From an uncultured Alphaproteobacteria bacterium (lineage in GTDB: Bacteria; Pseudomonadota; Alphaproteobacteria; Thalassobaculales; Thalassobaculaceae): a stretch of DNA of 9,479 bases. Under the pieces are notes generated by a model. It saw only the letters and a program-made list of their open reading frames with translations, was not told where the DNA came from and ran no database searches. The translations under genes were made by a program, and so were the position numbers. The stretch covers positions 1 through 9,479 of the forward strand of contig CALIMD010000377.1 of assembly GCA_938028645.1 (NCBI GenBank), read 5' to 3'. How positions within the stretch are numbered: position 1 is the first letter of the stretch; each line of letters starts with the position of its first letter. Of this stretch, positions 1 through 6,899 are shown in pieces.

Positions 1-2
1 TA

Positions 3-941
3 CGCGACACATCCAGCGATAATCGGGCTCGTTTAGACTGGACTGGTTTCATAAGCTTATCAATTGCACTCACAGCGCTTCAGCTTTTTTTAGATAGGGG
101 AAATAGGCTCGACTGGTTTGAGTCAAATGAAGTTATATTAGAGGCTGCTATTGCCGTTATCTTTTTTTATATTTTTATAGCTCATATTCTGACAACAAAA
201 ACACCTTATTTAAACCCAGGATTATTGAAAGATAGAAATTATTTGCTAGGGGCCGTACTTGTGTTTCTTTACGGAATGCTGAATTTCACGCCGATTGTTC
301 TATATCCATCAATGTTGCAGGACTTGAGGGGATATCCCGAATCTATAATTGGTTTATTACTTGCTGCCAGAGGCGTTGGGGCCTTAGCTGGTAACTTTTT
401 AGTGTTATGGATAAGTAGAAATGACCCTCGCGTAGGTTTGGCCATAGGGTTTTTAGCCCAGGCAGTATCGTGTTTGATTTTAGCAAATTTTGATATCAAT
501 ATGACGACGTATGGGGTGGCTTGGGCCAGTGCTTTACAGGGTTTTGGTGTTGGCGTGACCTGGGTTCCTCTCACACTAATGATGTTTTCGAATATCGACC
601 CAAAATATATACCAGAAGGAACGGCAGTTCTTCATCTGCTGCGAAATATTGGAAGTAGTATTTATATTTCTCTAACTGTGACAGTTGTTATCAGGTCTAC
701 AACACAAAACTATATGGATTTGAGCAATTTTATAAATCCTTTCAACGAACGGTTTTCGTTCAAAGATCTAATGGGGTTTTGGGAACCCGAAACATTTCCC
801 GGATTGATGGGGCTGTCGGGGGAAATTGAGAGGCAGGCGGCCATGATTGGATATATTAATGCGTTTTACTTGTTGGCTTTGACGGGTTTTATCGCATTGC
901 CCTTGATTTTCTTCGTGGATAACAAAAAAAACAGGACCTAA
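3..941 (+). CDS. DHA2-family MFS drug/solute exporter, C-terminal part (5' end outside window)
   Basis: This is the C-terminal 312 residues of a 14-TM major facilitator of the DHA2 (EmrB/QacA) type, an inner-membrane proton antiporter that normally exports drugs or other amphipathic compounds. The frame is open to the window edge, so the gene starts upstream. An internal TTG at 225 lies within homologous sequence and is not the real start. The family-typical stretch LDRGNRLDWFES follows the first membrane segment. Later come ALQGFGVGVTWVPLT and EGTAVLHLLRNIGSSIYIS, which closely match the second-half motifs of EmrB. About seven hydrophobic segments are visible, the last near residues 283-305, followed by a short charged tail. 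Its stop sits one base from the end of the convergent permease pseudogene. The natural substrate is unknown. Family assignment is firm; specificity is not. Confidence 0.9.
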   Translation, partial: RDTSSDNRARLDWTGFISLSIALTALQLFLDRGNRLDWFESNEVILEAAIAVIFFYIFIAHILTTKTPYLNPGLLKDRNYLLGAVLVFLYGMLNFTPIVLYPSMLQDLRGYPESIIGLLLAARGVGALAGNFLVLWISRNDPRVGLAIGFLAQAVSCLILANFDINMTTYGVAWASALQGFGVGVTWVPLTLMMFSNIDPKYIPEGTAVLHLLRNIGSSIYISLTVTVVIRSTTQNYMDLSNFINPFNERFSFKDLMGFWEPETFPGLMGLSGEIERQAAMIGYINAFYLLALTGFIALPLIFFVDNKKNRT

Positions 942-942
942 A

Positions 943-1912
943 TTAATTGTAGCGTATTCGTGGACCTAATATTGTATAGACAATATTGATCAGAAAATTA
1001 ACAAAAATAAAAACAAGTGCGATAATCATGACTAAAGTTTGAACCACTGTATAATCTGAATACTCTACTGCTTGGATTAATAATGTGCCGACCCCATTTA
1101 AATTAAATACTTGTTCTGTGACTACCAAGCCACCAATCAAAAAGGCAAATTGTGCTCCTAACAAACTTAAAACAGGCAAAAAAGCATCTCTGAGAGCATG
1201 TCTTGCCACTATTGTTCTCTCAGTGGCCCCTTTGATCTCGCTGTTTGGATGTAATCTTCCTAAAGAACATCCAATACAATGGCACGGGTTATCCTTAAGG
1301 TGACGGCGATATAACGCGCACTCACTACTAAGGCTGGCCAGATTAATTGTGAAATATTAGCTGTTAAATCATCCGTTGGAGAAATATAAATTATTGGAGG
1401 TAGCCATGCATCACCAAACCAAGTCTGGGAATATTTTAAAATAGCCAATATCGTCAAAGTAGCGAGCTAAAATGAGTGGGTCGTAACGCCGGCAATTGAA
1501 ATAATTCGGATGATATAGTCACTCCACGTATTTCTTCTAATTGCAGATAATATAACGAGTGGGAGTGCCACAATGATTGTGATTATTAAGGCCATGATCG
1601 CTAATTGAAATGAAAGAGCAAATCGGGGTAGTAATTCACTAGATAACGAATTCCCCGTCCACATCGAGTTTCCAAAATCTAATGTCACTATATTAGATAT
1701 AAAGTTAATAAATTCGGCGAATAATGGATCGTTTAGACCTAAGTTTTCCCTGCATAATTCTAATAGTGAGGGATCCAGGTTTGTTCCATAGTCTACCCAC
1801 CGTGTTAACCAATATCCCTTGGAATGATTCTCATGAGAAAAAAAACAAATGCCGCCGCACCAATGATTGTTGGAATCATTAGTAAGATAGGCGCTATAGT
1901 GTACCGGTACAT
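943..1912 (-). pseudogene. Dipeptide/oligopeptide ABC transporter permease (DppB/OppB type), decayed by two nonsense codons and two frameshifts
   Basis: If repaired, this would encode a DppB/OppB-type inner-membrane permease of about 323 aa, the normal family length. The start is ATG at 1912-1910, after an in-frame TAA and an AAAGG-like site; the N-terminus reads MYRYTIAPILLMIPTIIG. A base is missing near 1809-1810, just after the family's PGD motif (here PRD). The frame then continues through DFGNSMWTG to SIAGVTTHSF. There a TAG (1467-1469) replaces the Trp expected in the family's PSFW. The same frame continues to RAIVLDVL, where a second TAG (1260-1262) stands for an expected Gln before EDYIQTAR. 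A second missing base near 1234-1236 shifts the frame into KGATERTIVARHAL, the EAA-loop region that contacts the ATPase. The native C-terminus GPRIRYN is kept. No permease partner, binding protein or ATPase flanks it. Its function is lost; I infer a relic of an amino-acid or peptide importer. Confidence 0.92.
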
Positions 1913-1968
1913 CCTTTCGTTTTAAGTGTAAATTAATCAAAATCAATAAGAAACTGGCAGAAATCAAT

Positions 1969-3231
1969 ATGACTGATGATAAGCAAAACAATAAAGTATT
2001 AGTTTTGGGCGCGGGAATTGTGGGTATTTGTAACGCGTTAGCTCTTAGGGAAAAAGGCTTTGAAGTTACTCTAATCGATAAAAACGAACCATCTGACGCG
2101 ACGAGCTATGGAAACGCGGGCGTTATATCACCGTGGGCATGTATCCCTCAATCTATGCCGGGGCTCTGGAAAAAAGTACCAAAATGGCTTTTAGACCCAA
2201 GTGGACCGCTATCTATTAGATGGTCTTATCTGCCTCAAATGGCTCCCTGGCTTGTTGAGTTTTTGAAATCTGGTCATCCAAAGCGTTTGCCAGCGATATC
2301 GGATGCTATGCTCACCTTGAATCGACCTAATTTGGATTTATATAAACAGCTTTTACAGGGAACTGGTGCGGAAGACCTTATAAAAGATTGTTATTATTTA
2401 TATGTTTCCCGCAATCCATCTGGCATCAACCTCACATCGTTAGAATGGAAATTAAGAAAAGAGAGGGGGGTTCCATTTGAGCAGATAAGCGGAAATGAAG
2501 CGAAGGATCTTGAACCAGATTTGTCCCCAGATATACAATCGGCGGCTATTATTAAAAGCCAGGGAAGAACTGTGAATCCAGGCAGATTAGGGAAAGTTCT
2601 TGCGGCTAAAGCCATGGGACTGGGGGTTTCTTTTCTTAAGGCGGAAATTACAAAGATAACGCCCAATGATCGAAATGGTTATGATGTTTTGACAGATCAA
2701 GGGACTCAAAATGCGAATTCGGTTGTATTGACAGCAGGCGTATGGTCGGCAAACCTTTTAAAAAAACTTGGGGTGCGCGTGTCCCTTGAGGCGGAGAGAG
2801 GATATCATTTAGTATTTAAAGATCCAGGCGTAACGCTGACAAACTCAATCTTAGACTCTGATAACAAGTTTGTCTCGAGTTCAATGGAAATGGGAATGAG
2901 GAGTGCGGGGACTGCAGAATTTGCAGGTATTGACGCCCCGCCCGACTATAGGCGGGCTCAGGTGTTTAAAAAACACGCAAAATCGTTATTTCCAAAATTG
3001 AACACAGACTCCGTTGATGAATGGATGGGCAGGCGTCCCTCGCCTCCAGACTCCGTGCCTTACATAGGCGAGGTTCCAGGCTTTCCAAGATTGTTTTATG
3101 GATTTGGCCATGGCCATCTCGGTTTGACGGGAGCGCCGATGACGGCTCGAATGATCACAGCTTTAGTTTCAAATGAACCTCTAAATATTGATATGACACC
3201 GTATCGTTTAGATCGATTCAATAAGCCATAG
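1969..3231 (+). CDS. FAD-dependent D-amino-acid dehydrogenase-like oxidoreductase (DadA/DAO family)
   Basis: A 420-residue flavoprotein of the DAO superfamily, closest in layout to DadA, which oxidatively deaminates D-amino acids to 2-oxo acids and passes electrons to the membrane quinone pool. Visible features are an N-terminal FAD-binding Rossmann motif (GAGIVG, residues 14-19) with an acidic residue ending the second strand (D37), SYGNAGVISP at 46-55, WMGRRPSPPDS at 352-362, and the C-terminal flavin-contacting GFGHGHLGLTGAP at 378-390. Length matches DadA (about 410-435). The start gives the usual short leader before the Rossmann strand, although no clear Shine-Dalgarno sequence precedes it. 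The gene diverges from the dead ABC permease and converges on the QOR-like gene 10 bp away. Related enzymes act on hydroxyproline, sarcosine or glycine, so the substrate is open; that the lost transporter once supplied it is only a guess. Confidence 0.88.
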   Translation: MTDDKQNNKVLVLGAGIVGICNALALREKGFEVTLIDKNEPSDATSYGNAGVISPWACIPQSMPGLWKKVPKWLLDPSGPLSIRWSYLPQMAPWLVEFLKSGHPKRLPAISDAMLTLNRPNLDLYKQLLQGTGAEDLIKDCYYLYVSRNPSGINLTSLEWKLRKERGVPFEQISGNEAKDLEPDLSPDIQSAAIIKSQGRTVNPGRLGKVLAAKAMGLGVSFLKAEITKITPNDRNGYDVLTDQGTQNANSVVLTAGVWSANLLKKLGVRVSLEAERGYHLVFKDPGVTLTNSILDSDNKFVSSSMEMGMRSAGTAEFAGIDAPPDYRRAQVFKKHAKSLFPKLNTDSVDEWMGRRPSPPDSVPYIGEVPGFPRLFYGFGHGHLGLTGAPMTARMITALVSNEPLNIDMTPYRLDRFNKP

Positions 3232-3241
3232 AAAAGCTGTT

Positions 3242-4231
3242 TTATGGGGAGACTACGACGGTTCCAAATTTTGAACCGGATTCTACTAACTCGTGTGCCT
3301 CTATCATCCGGGAAAGTGGTAAATTGGCCGCAACAGGCCTCAGAGCGTTGGGACTTTCATTCAACCATTTGTTGATACCAAATCGTGCATCGTCGAAATG
3401 CTTTTGGGGTAAAGCATTTAAAATAAATGGACGAATCTGTATATTATTCCGCATAAAAGAGAAAAAATCGATTTGAGGGGATCGGTTCGAATCAGATGCG
3501 TAGGCAACCACACAACCATTTTTTTTAATTACCCTAGTAAGCCATGGCAGACTATCCGCAAAATCAACTGAAATTACTCTGTCCACCCCAGCGCCATTAG
3601 TTAGTTTCTCTATGCGCTGTGCGACATCCTCTGTCCTATAATTTATTATGTCCGTGGCGCCTCCAAGTATAGCATTTTCACCTTTCTCAACACTACTCAC
3701 AGTTGCAAGTACGCGTGCCCCCCCCCATGACGCTAATGATACACAATAGAACCCAACCGCCCCAGAGCCGCCAGTCACCAGTACTGTTTTGCCCGCCACA
3801 GGCCCATCTGAAAATAGAGAATGGTATGCAGTCATAGCCGGAATACCCAAAGTGGCACCTTCATCAAAAGGAATGCCTTCCGGTAATGGTGTGATGTATT
3901 TCTTATCGAGGACTATAAACTCAGCCCCACTTCCGTATGCCCTTCCCAATCTCTGGCCATTGAAAAACCAAACGCGGCCCCCCAGTAATTCTTCTGTTAC
4001 GCCTTTTCCAACTTGATCGATTACGCCCGAACCATCGCTATTGGGGATTACAAAGGGGAAGTTATAGCCGTATGTCGAAAAACCGGAACGCAATTTAACG
4101 TCTGCGGGATTGATACCTGAAGCATAAATTTTTATGCGGGCTTCACCTGCCTTTGCGACTGGAGTTTCTACGTCTCCAAATTGAAGTACATCTCTTGCTG
4201 GTCCAGTTTTTTCATACCAACACGCTTTCAT
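3242..4231 (-). CDS. Zinc-free MDR-family NADPH:quinone oxidoreductase-like enzyme
   Basis: A 329-residue soluble medium-chain reductase of the quinone oxidoreductase (QOR) branch, which typically transfers hydride from NADPH to quinones or to the double bond of alpha,beta-unsaturated carbonyls. The N-terminal GroES-like domain contains SGINPADVKLRSG (38-50), the QOR version that lacks the catalytic zinc ligands. The Rossmann domain has the dinucleotide motif VTGGSGAVG (152-160), followed by GARVLATVSS (171-180). The ATG at 4231 is preferred because AAGGGA lies seven bases upstream and the N-terminus MKACWYEKTGPARDVL is typical. An in-frame ATG nine codons earlier (4258) has no ribosome site. 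It is the last minus-strand gene of the block and probably has its own promoter (see 4296-4324). The physiological substrate is unknown; an enone intermediate of the neighbouring pathway is plausible. Confidence 0.87.
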   Translation of the reverse strand: MKACWYEKTGPARDVLQFGDVETPVAKAGEARIKIYASGINPADVKLRSGFSTYGYNFPFVIPNSDGSGVIDQVGKGVTEELLGGRVWFFNGQRLGRAYGSGAEFIVLDKKYITPLPEGIPFDEGATLGIPAMTAYHSLFSDGPVAGKTVLVTGGSGAVGFYCVSLASWGGARVLATVSSVEKGENAILGGATDIINYRTEDVAQRIEKLTNGAGVDRVISVDFADSLPWLTRVIKKNGCVVAYASDSNRSPQIDFFSFMRNNIQIRPFILNALPQKHFDDARFGINKWLNESPNALRPVAANLPLSRMIEAHELVESGSKFGTVVVSP

Positions 4232-4283
4232 GGGGGCATCCCTTAAAACTAAAGCCATATCGTTGTAAAACGATGTCTTGTAA

Positions 4284-4297
4284 ATTTATCGATAAAT
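4284..4297. promoter_or_regulatory. 14-bp perfect palindrome, candidate operator of the QOR-like gene
   Basis: ATTTATCGATAAAT reads identically on both strands. It overlaps the last two bases of the proposed -10 box of the QOR-like gene and covers the likely transcription start, which is where a repressor would block initiation. The HutC/GntR protein encoded nearby is an obvious candidate ligand, but this is inference; perfect palindromes of this composition can also arise by chance in AT-rich spacers. Confidence 0.4.
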
Positions 4298-4324
4298 AAT
4301 AAATATACATTAATATTTAAGCAA
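4296..4324 (-). promoter_or_regulatory. Putative sigma-70-type promoter of the QOR-like gene
   Basis: On the minus strand, TTGCTT (4324-4319) is followed after exactly 17 bases by TATTAT (4301-4296), a 5-of-6 match to the -10 consensus; the -35 box matches only in TTG. The site lies in the gap between the MaoC-like gene and the QOR-like gene, in a strongly AT-rich stretch, about 65 bp before the chosen start codon. A promoter here would let this gene be expressed apart from the upstream block. Confidence 0.4.
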
Positions 4325-4355
4325 CAATGAAAGTAAAACCATTCTCTCTACAAAT

Positions 4356-4769
4356 TCAGATATTGAACCGCACTGTTGCCGACCCAGGCGAGGTGATTTC
4401 TCCTTCTTCATTTTTCAAAAATAATTCAACCTCAACCAACCCGGTTTGTTGATCAACCTTAAGGACTTTTCCTCCAGATTTGAGCGTTTCTCCTAAATAT
4501 GATGCGCGCCTATTCGAATAATCAAATTTAAGAAGTTCAGCTTCCTCACCAACCCAGTTAACAACGATCTGGCTCAACCAATCACCTTGAAGTGGCCCGT
4601 CGATGACTATTTTGGGGTGCTTTTCAACTTCTGTTGTATATGTTTCATCATAATGGATACGGTGGGGGTTCCAGATCGCAGCGTTATAACAAAAAAGCGA
4701 GACATTGGTTGCGGTGAACTCACGTTCCGGAAGTGCTTGACCTGCGGTTATTTCTCTGAAATTTACCAT
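4356..4769 (-). CDS. MaoC-like hotdog dehydratase/enoyl-CoA hydratase subunit
   Basis: A 137-residue single-hotdog protein like the C-terminal half of HTD2-type 3-hydroxyacyl dehydratases. Members hydrate enoyl-CoA or dehydrate 3-hydroxyacyl thioesters. The signature WNPHRIHYD (33-41) carries the active-site histidines, followed by DGPLQGDWLSQ (57-67), equivalent to the usual HGPLQ element but with Asp for His. The Asp of the classical DxNPxH dyad of (R)-hydratases is absent (Ile32 at that place), as I recall is common in HTD2-like proteins. The start is supported by GAGG seven bases upstream. Only four bases separate it from the preceding FAS1-like subunit, and the ribosome site lies inside that gene's end, so the two are almost certainly translationally coupled partners in one heteromeric enzyme. 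The acyl substrate is unknown. Confidence 0.85.
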   Translation of the reverse strand: MVNFREITAGQALPEREFTATNVSLFCYNAAIWNPHRIHYDETYTTEVEKHPKIVIDGPLQGDWLSQIVVNWVGEEAELLKFDYSNRRASYLGETLKSGGKVLKVDQQTGLVEVELFLKNEEGEITSPGSATVRFNI

Positions 4770-4773
4770 TTCT

Positions 4774-5229
4774 CTACCTCAAAATCCGTGTTTGGAATTG
4801 TTCTAAAACCATTTCACCTGCCTTTGTCTTGCAAGTGATTAAATAGGTAATGAAAATCAGCGGCCCCGTCTTTCCCTGTTTTTCTGTTATGTCTGAAAGT
4901 TTCTTCTCAAAAACAAGCACCTCATTTGGTTTAACTTTTTTATGAAACTCAAAACGGACGCCGCCCGCCATGACACGTTTCAGGGGCAGATCTGGAAGAA
5001 GTGAGGCAGGAGGTAATCCATCTACACCAAGTTCTTTCAATGGAACGATTTCTCTTGATAGTCCCGCTATAAACATTGGCGGAGCCTCGTCGCCTTTTAG
5101 GTATTTTGTTAAAACCTGTTCGGTTGAAACCGAATATTTAATGATGTCGCTCCTGTTGACCTCAATTTCAACGGGTGGATCAGACTTCCCTATCCAGGAT
5201 AAAGCCTCGTCCGTAACGAGGTTGTTCAT
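4774..5229 (-). CDS. FAS1-like (MaoC N-terminal-type) dehydratase subunit
   Basis: A 151-residue protein matching the non-catalytic N-terminal hotdog domain of MaoC/HTD2-like dehydratases (FAS1-like dehydratase domain). It starts with the family-style segment WIGKSDPPVEIEVNRSDI (12-29), then has an APPMFIAGL element (49-57), and ends with the strand pattern MAGGVRFEFHKKVKPNE (87-103) and GKTGPLIFITYLITCKTKAG (119-138), typical of this domain. It lacks the NPHxxH active-site motif, which lies in the adjacent MaoC-like gene. In family members these two domains pack as one double-hotdog unit. AGGAG eight bases upstream supports the start. It follows the GntR gene by 28 bp on the same strand, so it is probably in the regulator's transcript. 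The reaction of the pair (hydratase, dehydratase, perhaps of a dicarboxylic or methyl-branched acyl-CoA) cannot be told from sequence. Confidence 0.82.
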   Translation of the reverse strand: MNNLVTDEALSWIGKSDPPVEIEVNRSDIIKYSVSTEQVLTKYLKGDEAPPMFIAGLSREIVPLKELGVDGLPPASLLPDLPLKRVMAGGVRFEFHKKVKPNEVLVFEKKLSDITEKQGKTGPLIFITYLITCKTKAGEMVLEQFQTRILR

Positions 5230-5257
5230 ATTTTGATCTCCTATAATTTTTATTATA

Positions 5258-5965
5258 TTAGTTAGTAGTGATGTTAAACCGCCCGGCAGGGGAGGTAAAC
5301 GTTACCATAGTGAGGTATTTGCCAGCATTTCGTGCAATTTGATGAATGCCGATGCATGGGGTTCCATGGCGGACATTTAATCTATTTGCTATAACTTCGC
5401 CCGCTCCAACCGCTCCAATAGTCTGGGTCAAATTTGGCCATGGGGCATTTCTCTGGAGCCAATTAGAAGGTGATTGAGTTGTAAAATCAGCACTAGAAGC
5501 CCCGGGTAAGGCATTTAAATTTATCACTCGTTGCTCATGCTGAATTGGTATGGCCCCGCTATAATGTACACATTCAATACTCAATAATTTAGAACCAGGA
5601 GCTAATTCACTCCAGATTAAAGTTCCTTCATTATTTCTTATTTCTGTGCACCCTATTAATTCAAAAGAATATTTTTTCCCTAATTTGGACACATATGAGC
5701 TGATATCTATCATTGGTATCCAGGACTGCGTTTGTTCCAGAACTACTGTCCCACCGCGTTTTCGTGTTTCAACAAATCCATCCCGAGCAAGTGAGCGAAT
5801 TGCTTTATTGATAGTTGGCCTGGAGGTATTAAATTTTGCAGTCAGTTGCTCTTCCGTTGGAAGCCTATCGCCCGGCTTAAGGTCGCCGTTTGAAATTGAT
5901 TGTTGTATGGTTTCGCGGATAGTATCGAATAAGGTTGCTTTTTTTGCAGTAGGTATCGTGGCCAT
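5258..5965 (-). CDS. GntR-family transcriptional regulator, HutC subfamily (UTRA domain)
   Basis: A 235-residue cytoplasmic DNA-binding regulator. Residues 10-75 form the GntR winged helix-turn-helix, with LKPGDRLPTEEQLTAKFNTS (29-48), SRPTINKAIRSLARDGFV (48-65) and the wing RKRGGTVV (68-75). Residues about 95-232 form a UTRA effector domain. EQRVINLNALPGA and NWLQRNAPW (168-176) resemble HutC, the urocanate-responsive repressor of histidine use, but there are no hut genes here, so the effector is probably another pathway intermediate, perhaps a carboxylate. The ribosome site is weak; a four-codon frame upstream ends in TAATG overlapping the start. It stands between two SDR genes and the hotdog pair, all on the same strand, and most likely represses this block. 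Two repeat structures in its leader are candidate operators. Confidence 0.88.
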   Translation of the reverse strand: MATIPTAKKATLFDTIRETIQQSISNGDLKPGDRLPTEEQLTAKFNTSRPTINKAIRSLARDGFVETRKRGGTVVLEQTQSWIPMIDISSYVSKLGKKYSFELIGCTEIRNNEGTLIWSELAPGSKLLSIECVHYSGAIPIQHEQRVINLNALPGASSADFTTQSPSNWLQRNAPWPNLTQTIGAVGAGEVIANRLNVRHGTPCIGIHQIARNAGKYLTMVTFTSPAGRFNITTN

Positions 5966-6007
5966 TACTGTCTCGCCATAAAAGCTCTATCAGATCTGAG
6001 TGTGATA

Positions 6008-6025
6008 CTATGCGGTCTATGCCGT
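6008..6025. repeat. Two tandem 9-bp direct repeats in the GntR leader
   Basis: CTATGCGGT (6008-6016) is followed immediately by CTATGCCGT (6017-6025), eight of nine bases identical. The pair sits about 45-60 bp upstream of the regulator's start codon, in the 99-bp space behind the FabG-like SDR. A side-by-side repeat near a promoter suggests a protein-binding site; GntR dimers more often use inverted repeats, so the role is uncertain. Confidence 0.4.
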
Positions 6026-6037
6026 AATGTTAATACA

Positions 6038-6055
6038 TTTCGATATATATCGTAA
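6038..6055. promoter_or_regulatory. Imperfect palindrome in the GntR leader, candidate autoregulatory operator
   Basis: TTTCGATATATATCGTAA contains a perfect 12-bp palindrome (6041-6052). The two outermost base pairs also match, with one mismatched pair between, giving 8 of 9 pairs. Position and AT-rich core suit an operator for the downstream HutC/GntR gene, about 75-90 bp before its start. A second, shorter palindrome, TCAGATCTGA (5990-5999), lies closer to the gene. Assignment to this regulator is inference. Confidence 0.42.
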
Positions 6056-6064
6056 CCACAGTGA

Positions 6065-6847
6065 TTAACTTGTCACAAGTCCTCCATCGACATTGTAGCT
6101 CTGTCCTGTAATATTTCTTGCACCGCTTGAAGCGAGGAATATGGCCATCGCAGCAATGTCTTCTGGTTCATTCGCGCGCTTCAAAGGGATATTATCAGTC
6201 ATTTCCTTGACCATCGCCTCTACGGAGATGCCTCTCGCTTCGGCACGTGTTTTGACGAGGCCTTCTACAATTTCTGTTGTGGTAACCCCCGGACAAATAG
6301 AATTTACAGTAATATCGTGCTTAGCTAACTGCTGAGCTGCCGTCTTTGTAAGACTAATAACGGCTCCTTTACTTGCCGAATAGGCAGCATTAGACGTTCC
6401 GGAAAAACCCCTTCCAGCTATGGACGCTATATTAATGATCCTTCCACCATCGCCTTGTTCTATCATTTGTTTTGCTGCGGTTTGAAGACAAAAGAAAACA
6501 CCTTTTGCGTTAACTCGATGTATTTTATCCCAGTCCGCCTCCGTTAATTCCATAATATCTGCAGCTCTTGTGACCCCAGCATTATTAACGAGTATATCTA
6601 ATCGTCCGAACTGACGTTCAATATCTTGGATCATATTAGATATTTCAGAAGTTTCCCCAACATCAACTTTTAAAGCCGTTGCCTCAACGCCAAGCTGTCG
6701 AATTGTAGCTGCTGTGGTTTCAGCCGCACTCAAATCAATATCTGCACAGACAACGTTTCGGTCATTTTCTGCCATCGCGATAGCGATTGCCCTCCCTATT
6801 CCATTTCCCGCTCCAGTAATTAGGGCTGTTTGCCTAGATGAAGTCAT
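6065..6847 (-). CDS. FabG-like classical short-chain dehydrogenase/reductase
   Basis: A 260-residue classical SDR, the usual length for the family, catalysing NAD(P)-dependent interconversion of a hydroxyl and a keto group. The cofactor motif TGAGNGIG is at 11-18, with Asp36 ending the second strand, which favours NAD over NADP. NNAG is at 88-91 and the active-site tetrad is complete: N113, S142, Y156 and K160 (YSASK). The C-terminal GQSYNVDGGLVTS is typical of FabG and related sugar-alcohol and hydroxyacyl dehydrogenases. AAGGA seven bases upstream supports the start. The gene follows the other minus-strand SDR after 52 bp, so both probably share a transcript. Fatty-acid synthesis FabG is unlikely because no acyl-carrier genes are nearby; a catabolic alcohol dehydrogenase is more likely. 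The substrate is unknown. Confidence 0.88.
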   Translation of the reverse strand: MTSSRQTALITGAGNGIGRAIAIAMAENDRNVVCADIDLSAAETTAATIRQLGVEATALKVDVGETSEISNMIQDIERQFGRLDILVNNAGVTRAADIMELTEADWDKIHRVNAKGVFFCLQTAAKQMIEQGDGGRIINIASIAGRGFSGTSNAAYSASKGAVISLTKTAAQQLAKHDITVNSICPGVTTTEIVEGLVKTRAEARGISVEAMVKEMTDNIPLKRANEPEDIAAMAIFLASSGARNITGQSYNVDGGLVTS

Positions 6848-6899
6848 CTTTTTTCCTTATGAATAAGTTGGATATTTCAATATTTCGCGTTTAGTCTTG

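Noticed and set aside
225..941. TTG at 225 as the start of a short 238-aa MFS protein.
   Set aside because: The same frame is open upstream to the window edge and encodes conserved DHA2 sequence, including a membrane segment and LDRGNRLDWF.
1260..1469. The two in-frame TAG codons in the permease might mean UAG is read as an amino acid.
   Set aside because: The DadA-like gene and the Phe-type SDR both end at TAG exactly where their families end, and the permease also carries two frameshifts that recoding would not repair.
1467..1991. An open minus-strand frame starting at 1991 could be a separate small membrane protein.
   Set aside because: Its first part is antisense to the dehydrogenase start and out of frame with the permease N-terminus, which begins at 1912; the rest is the middle of the broken permease.
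3232..3241. A bidirectional terminator between the dehydrogenase and the QOR-like gene.
   Set aside because: Only ten bases separate the stop codons and no hairpin is visible there.
4232..4258. An earlier in-frame ATG at 4258 for the QOR-like gene.
   Set aside because: It has no ribosome site and would add nine non-homologous residues, whereas the ATG at 4231 has AAGGGA at good spacing and a family-typical N-terminus.
4970..5236. Plus-strand open frames antisense to the hotdog, GntR and SDR genes.
   Set aside because: Low-complexity translations with no family resemblance or ribosome site, fully covered by convincing genes on the other strand.
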